A DNA stretch of 64,000 bases from Bog-756 sp963701325 (GTDB lineage: Bacteria > Actinomycetota > Acidimicrobiia > Acidimicrobiales > RAAP-2). The notes beneath the pieces are model-generated. The model was given only the letters and a program-made list of their open reading frames with translations, was not told the origin of the DNA and made no database searches. This document shows, in pieces, positions 1-7,897 of this stretch; positions within the stretch are counted from its first letter, which is position 1; every line of letters starts with the position of its first letter. Location: positions 3,472,001 to 3,536,000 of the forward strand of contig OY969604.1 in NCBI GenBank assembly GCA_963701325.1, in the 5' to 3' direction. The translations under genes were made by a program, and so were the position numbers.

Positions 1-2
1 CG

Positions 3-71
3 AGCGAGGAGTTCTGGGAGACACTCTACGAGCGGACGTTGTATTCGCCGGTCGGTAGGTGGCCTCGATAG
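3..71 (+). CDS. 3' end of an unidentified protein (partial)
   Basis: The window opens inside a reading frame that ends at a TAG at 69-71. The 22 visible codons read SEEFWETLYERTLYSPVGRW and then PR, which is protein-like, rich in aromatic and acidic residues and free of the arginine/serine bias of chance high-GC frames. The family cannot be recognised from so short a tail. It could still be a chance open frame, because no start is in view. Confidence 0.3.
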   Translation, partial: SEEFWETLYERTLYSPVGRWPR

Positions 72-170
72 TGATGAGTCCAGGCTCTGGCCGCCCCACA
101 ACGCACCTGGACAGAGGCGGTTATCAACCGGCCCTGTTCGGTATGTCGCCGCTGGTCCGGCCCTCTCTCC

Positions 171-581
171 TCAGGATTCCGGCGTCGTGATGTCAACGTG
201 TAAGCGAGTCAGGATTGAGGTCTTGATTTTCCACTCGCCTGCTATCCGCTCATAGGACTCGTGATAGTGGCCATAGCCCTGCAGGCAGGTCCCGTCTGGC
301 CAGACGATGGTGTCTTGTAGCGCCCAGATACCCGTAGCGGTCGAGGGCGACAAGATTTCGATCTCCGGCGTGTGCCCGTGGTGGACTGTGATGGCTTCCT
401 GCAGCATCGGCTGCAGAAAGGCAAGGAACTCATCGGCACCAGCAACGATGCCGCCGCCAGCAGCCGTGGTGTCCATAACGACATCGTCGGCGAAGACCTG
501 GCGCATGCGAGGCCAGTCCTTGGTGTCCATCGTCCGGAAGTAGCGAGCCTTCAACTGCTTGATCGCCTCAATGTCGTCCAT
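171..581 (-). CDS. SnoaL-like / NTF2-fold protein
   Basis: This is a 136-residue protein of the SnoaL/NTF2-like alpha+beta barrel fold. The pattern is typical: IEAIKQLKARYFRTMDTKDW at the N terminus, then FADDVVMDT, and HHGHTPEIEI in the middle. The family includes polyketide cyclases, dehydratases and many proteins of unknown activity that bind small hydrophobic molecules in the barrel, so no substrate can be named. An upstream in-frame start exists at 614, but the ATG at 581 follows a GAGGGGGAG ribosome binding site and is preferred. The gene stands alone, in the same direction as the VOC-cupin pair to its right. Confidence 0.75.
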   Translation of the reverse strand: MDDIEAIKQLKARYFRTMDTKDWPRMRQVFADDVVMDTTAAGGGIVAGADEFLAFLQPMLQEAITVHHGHTPEIEILSPSTATGIWALQDTIVWPDGTCLQGYGHYHESYERIAGEWKIKTSILTRLHVDITTPES

Positions 582-755
582 GTTCTCCCCCTCGCACCGA
601 TAGAGATCATCCACATTCGATCGAGCTTAAGACCGTCGGCATCCCACGACGCCGGGAGCGGGTCAATTGCGGACCGTGGCCTACCGGCATCTCAGGGGCA
701 TGATTCATCTGGGCGGAGTGACCATCGAACTGGCCTTCGGACCGCGACCGTTCAC

Positions 756-1169
756 TTACCCCTTGACGACCGAAGCGTCCAGGGTACTGATGTACAGCTC
801 GATCTCGTTGGCATCAGGATCGAGGACATGCAGACTGTGAGAGAAAGCTCTTTCCGCCTCATACAGCACCGGGATCTCTGAGTCATCGAGGGTGCGTCGT
901 GTTAGACGGAGTTCCTCGGGTGAACTGCCAACCTTGAACGCCACGTGAGCAAGCCCGGTGGTCTCGGGGTTGGGCGATATGGCGTCCGGGCCAAACTCGA
1001 TCAGGGCGAAGTCGTGGTGATTGCCAGGAGTCCCTAACGTGAAGAACGTCATACGCGGGTCCGAGTTGCGCGAGATGACCGTCATGCCCAATACACCCGA
1101 GTAGAAGCCCTCTGAGCGCTGCAGGTCCCGGACCTTAAGGACGACATGACCAAGACTCTCCAAGTGCAT
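756..1169 (-). CDS. VOC-family (glyoxalase/dioxygenase fold) protein
   Basis: The product is a 137-residue protein of the vicinal oxygen chelate superfamily. It has GHVVLKVRDLQRSEGFYSGV at the N terminus, GLAHVAFKV in the middle and DPDANEIELY near the end. The H near residue 8, the middle H and the terminal E match the usual metal-ligand positions of glyoxalase I, extradiol dioxygenases and fosfomycin-resistance enzymes, so a metal-dependent activity is plausible, with unknown substrate. The ATG at 1169 starts exactly at the domain; a GTG at 1190 would add seven residues. The upstream cupin gene ends only 25 bases away, so the two are probably co-transcribed and under the MarR regulator at 1793. 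Confidence 0.8.
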   Translation of the reverse strand: MHLESLGHVVLKVRDLQRSEGFYSGVLGMTVISRNSDPRMTFFTLGTPGNHHDFALIEFGPDAISPNPETTGLAHVAFKVGSSPEELRLTRRTLDDSEIPVLYEAERAFSHSLHVLDPDANEIELYISTLDASVVKG

Positions 1170-1194
1170 GCCGCTGCCAGCTCGCCGCACCTGC

Positions 1195-1707
1195 TCAGTC
1201 CGCGGCCGCCAGGATGCCGTCGCTGTCTTCGACGCTCATGGGAGGTCCGATCGGCCTCAGATCGTGTGCAGTTGCGATGCGCGCCAGCTCGTCCATGGGC
1301 GGAAACGCCGGCTGGCTCGGAACGACGCGGGCGGTAGCGGGAACCCCCACGTCGCGGATGAAGTCGCGAAAGGTGGCGTTGTCGTGCACGAGCAGGATGC
1401 GTGCGTCGTGGTCACCCACCACTCGGAACGTGTGTGGCACACCGCGTGGCATCGAGACCCAGTGCCCCGCTCCGACGGGGACCTCTTCCTCACCGCAGCG
1501 GACAACCATCTCGCCATCCAGGATGTACCAGGTGTCGTCGAGGTCGTCGTGGACGTGCAGCGGGGGTGCAGACCCGACGGGAAGCGACATCTCGAGCACG
1601 ATGGTGGTCATTTCAGGTGCGCAGCGGTGCTCGACGACCAAGGTATCGAGAAACCACCAGGCCTCTGCCTGCTCGCTCTCGGGGGAGTCAACGACTGCGG
1701 TGGTCAT
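1195..1707 (-). CDS. Cupin-domain protein
   Basis: This 170-residue protein has a single cupin barrel. The first cupin motif is visible as PPLHVHDDLDDTWYILDGEM (residues about 47-66), with the two His and the following acidic residue as likely metal ligands. The second motif is GHWVSMPRGVPHTF. Cupins of this kind include dioxygenases, isomerases and sensors, and quercetin-dioxygenase-like proteins are the closest in appearance. The ATG follows AAGGAG. The gene is divergent from the MarR regulator at 1793 and upstream of the VOC gene, a common layout for a small MarR-controlled detoxification or catabolic unit. Confidence 0.8.
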   Translation of the reverse strand: MTTAVVDSPESEQAEAWWFLDTLVVEHRCAPEMTTIVLEMSLPVGSAPPLHVHDDLDDTWYILDGEMVVRCGEEEVPVGAGHWVSMPRGVPHTFRVVGDHDARILLVHDNATFRDFIRDVGVPATARVVPSQPAFPPMDELARIATAHDLRPIGPPMSVEDSDGILAAAD

Positions 1708-1757
1708 GACCTTTCATCTCCTTCACGTAGCCCTGGCCCGGATTCGGTAGTCAGGTT

Positions 1758-1793
1758 CCCTTACGGATAAATGGTATGGTACCCTTACGATAA
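1758..1793. promoter_or_regulatory. Direct repeats in the cupin/MarR divergent promoter
   Basis: Two near-identical boxes, CCCTTACGGATAA at 1758-1770 and CCCTTACGATAA at 1782-1793, lie 24 bases apart start to start. They occupy the 85-base gap between the divergent cupin and MarR genes, and the second box runs into the MarR start codon. This is the position expected of a regulator's operator, and binding there could shut off both genes. The spacing of just over two helical turns would put two dimers on one face. Assignment to the adjacent MarR protein is inference. Confidence 0.5.
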
Positions 1794-2266
1794 TGTCAAG
1801 CGATTCCCGGGGAGACCTCACCGGAGACGGGGGCCGGTACATCGGTGCCATGCTGCGTGACGTTTGGCAGTGGGTCCGTGATCAGATGTATGCGGGCGTG
1901 GTTGCGGCGGGATATGACGATCTGAGCGCTGCGCACGTCGGGCTCTGGCGGTATCCGGGCCTCGAGGAACTCCGTCCAAGCCAGGTTGCCGACCGGGTGG
2001 GGATCACAAAACAATCAGTCAATGACCTGCTCGGACACCTCGAACAACACGGCTACATCTTGCGCGTGCCCGATTTGGTCGATGGAAGGGCTCGGATGAT
2101 CCGACTCACACCCAAGGGTCGGAGGCTTCAGCAGACAATTTACGCCGAGGCGGGGGCGGCCCAGCTGCGGATCGAAGAGATCCTTGGATCGCGGCAATTC
2201 ACTCAGCTTCATCACTCCCTTGAACTGCTGTCCGAAAATTTGGCGGATTCACCGGCCGTCCCCTAA
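1793..2266 (+). CDS. MarR-family transcriptional regulator
   Basis: The 157-residue product has the winged-helix layout of MarR repressors. LRPSQVADRVGITKQSVNDL (residues about 61-80) is the DNA-recognition helix-turn-helix. LEQHGYILRVPDLVDGRARM with LTPKGRRL forms the wing and the helix after it. Such proteins act as dimers that release DNA when they bind a phenolic or similar ligand. The ATG at 1793 has no Shine-Dalgarno sequence and overlaps an operator-like repeat, so the transcript may be leaderless or start at the ATG at 1850. Its divergent partner is the cupin-VOC pair, the likely target. Confidence 0.85.
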   Translation: MSSDSRGDLTGDGGRYIGAMLRDVWQWVRDQMYAGVVAAGYDDLSAAHVGLWRYPGLEELRPSQVADRVGITKQSVNDLLGHLEQHGYILRVPDLVDGRARMIRLTPKGRRLQQTIYAEAGAAQLRIEEILGSRQFTQLHHSLELLSENLADSPAVP

Positions 2267-2378
2267 CGCCGAACTCGGGCGTCCGCTGAAGGTCGCCAGA
2301 AGCTAGGGAGGGCTAACGCAAGGTGTACCGGTTCGCGTCTGTTGCCGAGCTATGCATGCGCGCACGGCCAATCACGGA

Positions 2379-3290
2379 CTAGAAGTACCAGCCTGAAGGG
2401 ATCCAGGGGACCGGGACTGCCATGCCGTCAACGAACAGGGAGCCGTGTATCTTCGCCGTGAGACGCGCCTGATGGAGTACGTCGAACGCCCACTGCTGGT
2501 TAGCGGTGAGACCGTGGACCAGGATTTCTCCCTCGGAGCCGGCGAGGAACCGCCACAGGAGGACGGCGGCTGTCTGCTCGTTAGTTGCCCCCAGCATGAC
2601 CAGTCGGTCCGGGTGCCAAAGCACCCACCCTCGCCCAGGGTCACCGCTCACCACGTCAATGCGGAAATACCCGTCACTCAGCCCGAAGGCCACATCCTCG
2701 GTACGCGAACGGCCCAGCTGCGTCTCCACCTCGGCCACCAATTCAAGGTCCCCCTCATCGCCATCCCGACCGGGCATCGAGGGTGGGATGGCCCGGCGGT
2801 CGGGTTGGCCTCTCATCTCGGCCGTCGGGTGCATGGCCAGTCCGGCCAGGAAGTAGCGGCGCATGGCTCGGGGATCGGACGAGGACTGGATCATGCGCTG
2901 GGTGGCGCCAGCGGCGTAGCCCATGGCCGCCTCGAGGAGCCGCCTGCCCACTCCTCGGCTCTGGAACTCTGGATGAACGAACAGCATGGACAGACCCCAG
3001 AAGCTCTCCCGTCGCACAGACTCGGCAACGCCCACCACCTGCCCTTCCGAGATCGCCACCCAAGCGCCGGGCCCGTCGCGCTGAACGAAACGGGTATGGC
3101 CCACGCGGCTGGCCTCCAACTGAGCGTCGCTCGGTGGGGTGCGCGGCGGAAGCTGACTCGCCTCTGCCTGCGCGGCATTGGTGGCCTCGACCATGGTCAC
3201 CACCGCTTCGACGTCATCGATGGCCATGGGCCGCAGGTCCCACCCCTCGGTGTCGCCGGTCGCGCTACGAGGGGATGTCATGCTTTCCAT
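2379..3290 (-). CDS. GNAT-family N-acetyltransferase
   Basis: The 303-residue product begins with a GNAT domain: LRPMAIDDVEAVVTMVEATN, then VGVAESVRRESFWGLSMLFV and the acetyl-CoA pyrophosphate-binding loop QSRGVGRRLLEAA (residues about 120-132). The second half (from about residue 165) is a further domain that looks like a degenerate second GNAT fold, as in two-domain acetyltransferases. The acceptor is unknown. The open frame runs another 101 codons upstream, but that stretch is arginine-rich and not protein-like. The ATG codons at 3290 and 3281 are both possible starts, and neither has a strong ribosome binding site. Confidence 0.75.
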   Translation of the reverse strand: MESMTSPRSATGDTEGWDLRPMAIDDVEAVVTMVEATNAAQAEASQLPPRTPPSDAQLEASRVGHTRFVQRDGPGAWVAISEGQVVGVAESVRRESFWGLSMLFVHPEFQSRGVGRRLLEAAMGYAAGATQRMIQSSSDPRAMRRYFLAGLAMHPTAEMRGQPDRRAIPPSMPGRDGDEGDLELVAEVETQLGRSRTEDVAFGLSDGYFRIDVVSGDPGRGWVLWHPDRLVMLGATNEQTAAVLLWRFLAGSEGEILVHGLTANQQWAFDVLHQARLTAKIHGSLFVDGMAVPVPWIPSGWYF

Positions 3291-3483
3291 GGTCCCATGC
3301 TGGCACGCCGTGCGGCCTGCCTGCGTCCCAGCCCAAGACTCGCCACAAGCTGCTTCGGTGACATGGTTACAACGTCGGCCACCACCGCGTGCTCGGACCT
3401 CTGGCGACTCTGACATCGGTAGGGTGTGACCCTCATCACCGGCTCGGCGGCGGCTATTGACCAAGACTGGATACCCTGAGGCT

Positions 3484-4077
3484 GTGGATCTTCCGGAGTT
3501 GTTGGTCGCTGATGGGTCCGAATGGCGTCGCTGGTTGAGTGGCCACCACTCCAAGTCACAAGGGGTGTGGCTCGTCCTGGCCAAGAAGAGCACGACGCAT
3601 CCGACAACCCTCTCCTATGACGAGGCACTCCAAGAGGCCATCTGCTTTGGCTGGATCGATGGGCAGCTCGGGCGTCGTGACAACACGACCTTCCGGAGAC
3701 GATTCACACCTCGAAATGCTCGGAGCACCTGGTCTCAACGGAACGTCGCCATCGCCGTGAGCTTGAGCGCATCGGGCCGAATGCATCGATCAGGGGAAAA
3801 CGAGGTTCGACAGGCGAAGGCCGATGGTCGTTGGGCAGCCGCCTACGCCGGGCAAGCGAGCGCAGACGTTCCAGAGGACCTGACGAATGCCCTTATAGCC
3901 AACCTCAGTGCTCACGCAATGTTTCAGAAGCTCTCAAGTGCGAACAGGTACTCCATCCTCCACCGAATCGGAAGCGCTAAGAAGTTGGAGACCCGAGCTA
4001 AGCGAATCGAGCAGTTTGTGGAGATGCTGGCTCGAGGAGAAACCATCCACCCGCAGGGTCCACGATCACCTGAGTAG
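3484..4077 (+). CDS. YdeI/OmpD-associated family protein
   Basis: The product, 197 residues from the GTG at 3484, matches the YdeI family: DLPELLVADGSEWRRWLSGH, then GVWLVLAKK, and YDEALQEAICFGWIDGQ with RRFTPRNARSTWSQRN. The family is widespread in soil bacteria and Actinobacteria. It is loosely linked to resistance against antimicrobial peptides, but no reaction has been established. A TTG at 3457 would add nine residues. The GTG is preferred because family members start at this point and CTGAGG precedes it. It is a single-gene unit. Confidence 0.8.
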   Translation: MDLPELLVADGSEWRRWLSGHHSKSQGVWLVLAKKSTTHPTTLSYDEALQEAICFGWIDGQLGRRDNTTFRRRFTPRNARSTWSQRNVAIAVSLSASGRMHRSGENEVRQAKADGRWAAAYAGQASADVPEDLTNALIANLSAHAMFQKLSSANRYSILHRIGSAKKLETRAKRIEQFVEMLARGETIHPQGPRSPE

Positions 4078-4110
4078 TCGGTCAGCGCCAAACAGCAGGT
4101 GTCTCATATC

Positions 4111-4127
4111 GTCGGGTCAGGGGGTAC
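4111..4127 (+). repeat. GTCGGGTCAGGGGGT-type intergenic motif, copy 1
   Basis: This is one of four intergenic copies of a short G-rich motif, consensus GCCGGGTCAGGGGG. It lies 34 bases after the stop of the YdeI gene. Here the flank GGTACCCG could pair with CGGGT to make a weak hairpin, which the other copies lack. Its role is unknown. Confidence 0.45.
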
Positions 4128-4193
4128 CCGGATTGCCATCCAACGGCACGACTGGGCCACCCTCGGCCGTGGCTATCGGCTTCATTGGGCAAC

Positions 4194-4595
4194 ATGGCTG
4201 ACGCACCAAGACCGCCGACCAGGTTCTGGGCCGGAGATGGCTCAGCTGAACTGATCGTCAGTGACCCAATCGGAATCCTGCTGTTTGATGATGGCTTTTG
4301 GGGTTACTGCCGAGATCATGTTCCCGTCCCAAATCCGACGATCTTCAACGGGCCGTACGAAGGGGGCCAGATCGTCCCAGAGGAGCTTGAAGCGTTCAAC
4401 TCCGCCGTGCGCCACTGGGTCGACCACTACGACGCCCTGGAGGACACGGTGTACTCCGTTCGGCAGCGTGGGAACAATGATCCGCCCAACGAAGTCGAAG
4501 CCACGCCTGAGGAACTCGCCGATGTGCTGAGGGAAATCGAGCAGATCGCATTGGCCTGCCAAACCAAGGGCATCCCGCTGGGGTTCCCGACCTGA
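4194..4595 (+). CDS. Hypothetical protein, family not recognised
   Basis: The ORF encodes 133 residues from the ATG at 4194 and has convincing protein composition: FWAGDGSAELIVSDPIGILL, then FDDGFWGYCRDH, and a helical acidic C-terminal half (EATPEELADVLREIEQIALA). No signal peptide or membrane segment is seen, so it should be cytosolic. An earlier TTG at 4185 is in frame. The family is not recognised and the neighbours suggest no role; it lies between a YdeI gene and transposase debris. Confidence 0.55.
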   Translation: MADAPRPPTRFWAGDGSAELIVSDPIGILLFDDGFWGYCRDHVPVPNPTIFNGPYEGGQIVPEELEAFNSAVRHWVDHYDALEDTVYSVRQRGNNDPPNEVEATPEELADVLREIEQIALACQTKGIPLGFPT

Positions 4596-4616
4596 GCCTG
4601 TCCCTGATCGATGCTC

Positions 4617-4816
4617 CTATGGGTTGTCAAGGGCGAGTGCTGACGCCGGAAGCTGCGCAAACACCTCTCGAGCCACGTAGCGCTTGAGGCAGCGGATCGC
4701 CTCCTTCTTTGTCCGACCTTCCTTCATGCGTCTCTCGATGTAGTGCTTGGTTCTCGGGTCATTGACCATCCGGGTGAACACGATGTGCCAGAGCGCTGAG
4801 TTGGCCTGGCGGTCCT
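4617..4816 (-). pseudogene. IS110-family transposase, 3' fragment
   Basis: The minus strand reads EDRQANSALWHIVFTRM, then NDPRTKHYIERRMKEGRTKK and EAIRCLKRYVAREVFAQL, followed by a TAG at 4617-4619. This is the conserved C-terminal tail (transposase_20 region) of IS110-group recombinases. The N-terminal DEDD domain is missing, so the copy is dead. The fragment ends abruptly at the edge of a 57-base repeat that also occurs at 15061. Together they mark an old IS110 insertion that has mostly been deleted. Confidence 0.85.
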
Positions 4817-4873
4817 CAGTTCTCCCTCCGGAGTGGTGGACCGTCAGCGGGCTACGTCAATCCTCGCTGCCGG
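4817..4873. repeat. 57-bp exact repeat, copy 1
   Basis: These 57 bases are identical to 15061-15117, more than 10 kb away. This copy abuts the IS110 3' fragment, and the other lies upstream of an IS110 5' fragment. On the minus strand the first part reads in frame with the transposase tail (SPLTVHHSGGRTEDRQAN), so the repeat may itself be decayed transposase coding sequence or the end of an IS110-like element. Confidence 0.75.
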
Positions 4874-4955
4874 CTGAGTGGCGTTCCCCAACGGTGTGCG
4901 CTTGCCCCGGGCCAACTGCCAAACTCCGGCACCTGGTGACAGTCGGCAAGGATGA

Positions 4956-5297
4956 TTTCTCGATTGCCGAGGCGGCACTGGCCAGTCAAGATGGTGCCGT
5001 GGAGCGGACACACTCCGGTTTGGAGTTGAAAAGGCGAAGATCAACTGGGGAACCTTCTTCCAGGACATGATGCGATCGGACCGTGGTGCCGCAAGTAGCC
5101 AGTTCGAGAACTACTCCGGTAAGGGTCCGTCAGTTGTAGCCCACACCGCCAACGGGGAGAAGCGGATCATTGAGGTGACCAAGAAGTTGAAGGATGCTCA
5201 GGACCGTGCAGCCGTCATTGAGAAGGACTTCAGGAGTCTCAGTACCGAGGATTGGTGTGACCGCTATGACGTTCCGATTTCGTCCGTCTCCGGGTGA
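4956..5297 (+). pseudogene. Degraded hypothetical gene
   Basis: The frame ending at 5297 contains a protein-like stretch: KAKINWGTFFQDMMRSDRGA, then GPSVVAHTANGEKRIIEVTK and IEKDFRSLSTEDWCDRYDVP. A different frame just upstream (about 4900-5020) is also protein-like (VGKDDFSIAEAALASQDGA). This suggests one gene broken by a frameshift near 5025. The intact C-terminal piece could start at the ATG at 5067 and give 76 residues. The family is not recognised. It lies next to transposase debris, consistent with decay after an insertion. Confidence 0.4.
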
Positions 5298-5355
5298 CCA
5301 CTACACCGGGTCGGCGGCGGTCGTTGCCGTCCCTAGGTCCGGACCCTGATCTGGC

Positions 5356-5712
5356 CTAGTCCTCTGGAAATGCTTGGGAGATTCGCACACCCACCAGGCG
5401 TTCCACGAGATGCTTCGACAACGGTGAGTCGATTGGAAACTGAAGCGCTCCTGCCGATGCCTTGTAGGGCGCGACCTCGTCCTGAAGCGCTGGAAACACG
5501 GAGCCGCTGTGGGGGAGGTAGCTGAGATGGTTCTTGAAGGCTGCGAATCCGGCGATGACCTTGCCCTTCAACCTGAAGGCGGGATGTCCATACGAAATCC
5601 CCTCTTCGGCTTCAGGAACCTCCTCACGGATCATCTGGCGCACTTGCTGAAGGGTTGACCGTTTGGGTTCCTCAACTTCCGCCAGGTAGCTGTCGACCTC
5701 GGCCCGAGACAT
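5356..5712 (-). CDS. DUF1801 / iron-chaperone-like (YdhG) protein
   Basis: The product is 118 residues and typical of the DUF1801 fold: VDSYLAEVEEPKRSTLQQVR at the N terminus, EEGISYGHPAFRLKGKVIAG in the middle, then FAAFKNHLSYLPHSGSV and a C-terminal ISQAF. The fold resembles frataxin, and some members are called iron chaperones, but no function is established. The ATG at 5712 begins where family members start. A TTG at 5748 would add 12 residues and has a G-rich stretch upstream, so the start is not settled. It is a single-gene unit. Confidence 0.75.
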   Translation of the reverse strand: MSRAEVDSYLAEVEEPKRSTLQQVRQMIREEVPEAEEGISYGHPAFRLKGKVIAGFAAFKNHLSYLPHSGSVFPALQDEVAPYKASAGALQFPIDSPLSKHLVERLVGVRISQAFPED

Positions 5713-5955
5713 GTCACCGATTCTTGGCCCAACCTCGATTCGAGTCAACCGACAAAGCCACCCCCTGTCCCGGAACGCCGGCTCGGAGCAACAGCGGCAC
5801 CGAGTGCTTGCTGGTCGCTAACGCACGATTGGGACACCCTGCGCTCTCCCTGGAAGGTGGGTGGGGCAGGCCAGGTAACGCGCCCTTCAGAGTGACCACT
5901 TTCCTTGGAGGCGCCCGGGCGCGAGCCTGTAGCGATGACCCAAGAAGGGAGAGCC

Positions 5956-6648
5956 ATGAAGACACCGCCGATCGTCTCGCGGGAGGAGTGGTTCGCCGCA
6001 CGAGAGAAGATCCTGCCCAAGGAGAAGGAGTTGGTCCGCGCCAGGGACGCGCTGGCGGCTGAACGCCGACGGATGCCCTGGATGGCCATTGACAAGGAAT
6101 ATTGGTTCGACGGTCCCGGCGGCCGGATGAGCCTCGCGGACCTGTTCGAGGGACTGCGTCAGCTGATCGTCTACCGCGCCTTCTACGGACCGGAAGTGAC
6201 GACATTGGCAGAGGGCGGCTCGTACCCCGAGCGGGCGTGCGTGGGCTGTTCCCTCGGCGCCGACCAAGTCGCGCACCCTGGCCACTTGCACGCGAGGAAC
6301 ACGGCGCTTGCGTTTGCATCGCGCGCCCCTCAGGCTGACATCGAGCACTTGAAAAGGCGCCACGGCTGGGAGCACATCCCCTGGTACACGATCACTGACA
6401 ACTTCGACAAGGACTTCGACGTCGATGAGTGGCACGGTACCAACGCGTTCATCCGGGAGGGTGACCGGATCTTCCGTACCTATTTCATCGACCTGCGGGG
6501 CGACGAGCAGATGGGTGGGACTTGGAACTACCTCGACATCACGGCGCTTGGTCGTCAGGAAGAGTGGGAGGACTCGCCCGAGGGGTACCCGCAAACTGCG
6601 CCATATCAATGGTGGAACTATCACGACGCTTACAAGACCGGACCGTAG
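5956..6648 (+). CDS. DUF899 family protein (thioredoxin-like)
   Basis: The 230-residue product is a clear DUF899 member. It opens with VSREEWFAAREKILPKEKEL and continues with ALAAERRRMPW and GPGGRMSLADLFEGLRQLIV, with CVGCSLGADQVAH in the middle and RTYFIDLRGDEQMGGTWNYL toward the end. The fold is thioredoxin/peroxiredoxin-like, and the CxxC-like CVGC may be redox-active. The physiological substrate is unknown. The ATG at 5956 is chosen because AAGGGAGAG precedes it. In-frame starts at 5905 and 5935 lack this signal. It is transcribed alone, away from DUF1801. Confidence 0.85.
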   Translation: MKTPPIVSREEWFAAREKILPKEKELVRARDALAAERRRMPWMAIDKEYWFDGPGGRMSLADLFEGLRQLIVYRAFYGPEVTTLAEGGSYPERACVGCSLGADQVAHPGHLHARNTALAFASRAPQADIEHLKRRHGWEHIPWYTITDNFDKDFDVDEWHGTNAFIREGDRIFRTYFIDLRGDEQMGGTWNYLDITALGRQEEWEDSPEGYPQTAPYQWWNYHDAYKTGP

Positions 6649-6662
6649 GACCAGTACATAGC

Positions 6663-6679
6663 GCCGGGTCAGGGGGACC
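6663..6679 (+). repeat. GCCGGGTCAGGGGG intergenic motif, copy 2
   Basis: A 14-base exact copy of the motif, 15 bases after the stop codon of the DUF899 gene and before the convergent Ddn-type gene. No hairpin is evident. Confidence 0.5.
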
Positions 6680-6700
6680 GTGGATGGCTGCCCGAAACCC

Positions 6701-7123
6701 TCAGGAGCGTGTGGGCGTGAGGACCAACAGGGGGATGATGCGATCGGTCTTCCGATTGAGGTCAGCGAGCTGCGGATACCGGTCGGCTGCTTTCGCAAAG
6801 AGACGGTCTCGCTCGTCGCCCGTTGCCTCCTCCGCTACAACGTCAATCGTCTCGCCACCGACCTCGATCCTCGTGGCCGGGTGCTCGTTTAGGTTGTGAT
6901 ACCAGGCTGGGTGCCTCGCTGCTCCTCCGTTCGCGGCCCAGATGAAGTAGCGCCCATCGTCGGGCAGATACCCAACCGGGTTGACGCGGCTGGCCCCAGA
7001 CTTCGCGCCGCTGTGGTGAAGTAACAACAGCGGCGTTTCCTCCCAGATGTCGCCGACTCGTCCGTTGTTTGCCCGGAACTCACCGATGACCTTGGCGTTG
7101 TACTGTTCGGGCGTCTCAGCCAT
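6701..7123 (-). CDS. F420-dependent nitroreductase-family (Ddn) protein
   Basis: The 140-residue product belongs to the deazaflavin-dependent nitroreductase family (Ddn/FGD-like split barrel). It shows YNAKVIGEFRANNGRVGDIW, PLLLLHHSGAKSGASRVNPV, then GGAARHPAWYHNLNEHPATR and VVAEEATGDERDRLFAKAAD, all signature blocks. These proteins use reduced F420, a cofactor typical of Actinobacteria, to reduce quinones or nitro compounds. A paralog lies at 21070. AAGAAG stands at a suitable distance from the ATG. It is convergent with DUF899. Confidence 0.88.
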   Translation of the reverse strand: MAETPEQYNAKVIGEFRANNGRVGDIWEETPLLLLHHSGAKSGASRVNPVGYLPDDGRYFIWAANGGAARHPAWYHNLNEHPATRIEVGGETIDVVAEEATGDERDRLFAKAADRYPQLADLNRKTDRIIPLLVLTPTRS

Positions 7124-7232
7124 TGGGCTTCTTTCGTTCTCGGTGTTCCTTTGGCCTTGGCAATAGCGGGGTCAGCTGGTTCTATGTATACCTCTCACCT
7201 GGCTGAGCGGTGACGGCAGATCGCGGTGCAAC

Positions 7233-7754
7233 CTACGAGGTCCGCAAGGCCGATCCGGTCTCGAGGAGGGTCTTGAGACTGGAAAGAACAGCAGGCCAAC
7301 CTTCAGAGATGGCCTTGAGAACCTCGCTGCCGGGCTCGAACCCATCGTGGACGACCGTGAGCTTTGCGACGCCGTGCCCGACGTCCTCAATGTCGAAGGC
7401 CACCTCGGATCGGGGTTCAGCCCGCCAGGCTTCAGCGGTGGCCGCGTCCATGCCGACCTCGGTGGCCCACTCGGGCGTAATCGTGTGCCAGGTGTAGGCC
7501 AACCGGCGGGAGGGATCGGACTCCAGGATCACCTGTTCGGGGTCGCTCACGACTAATCCGACCTTCTCGTGGGTCATGTCGTAGGTGGAGCCTTTCTTCC
7601 AGTCCGAGCGGAAGGTCTTCTCACCAGCCCTTTGGTGCCGCCAGTAGCGCCTCATGAGGGCGGGGTCGGTGAGGCCCTGCCAGACCCGCTCAGGCGTCGC
7701 CAGAATGTAGGTCGTGTAGGTAAAGCTCGTCACCTCATTGATGTGTCCAGCCAT
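7233..7754 (-). CDS. SRPBCC / AHSA1-type domain protein
   Basis: The product is 173 residues with an activator-of-Hsp90-like START/Bet v1 fold: YILATPERVWQGLTDPALMR, RYWRHQRAGEKTFRSDWKKG and RLAYTWHTITPEWATEV, then VAKLTVVHDGFEPGS with the C-terminal helix GWPAVLSSLKTLLET. Such proteins bind hydrophobic ligands in a cavity, and many sit next to an ArsR regulator, but none is present here. The frame is open to 7901, but the ATG at 7754 follows GGAGG and begins at the domain. The gene is downstream of the sigma/anti-sigma pair, with a 143-base gap. Confidence 0.85.
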   Translation of the reverse strand: MAGHINEVTSFTYTTYILATPERVWQGLTDPALMRRYWRHQRAGEKTFRSDWKKGSTYDMTHEKVGLVVSDPEQVILESDPSRRLAYTWHTITPEWATEVGMDAATAEAWRAEPRSEVAFDIEDVGHGVAKLTVVHDGFEPGSEVLKAISEGWPAVLSSLKTLLETGSALRTS

Positions 7755-7897
7755 TGCCTTGCCTCCAATCGTCGACCCGCCCGATTGAGACGCCACCAGA
7801 GACATGTACCCGTGGTCAAGGTATATCCAAACTCGGCACTTGACAGGCCTGCCCCACAACACCGGATATGCGAGCGTCCAGTTGGGGGAATGTTGGC

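Noticed and set aside
2379..3593. Full 404-codon version of the GNAT gene
   Set aside because: The first 101 codons are not protein-like and overlap the 5' end of the YdeI gene on the other strand.
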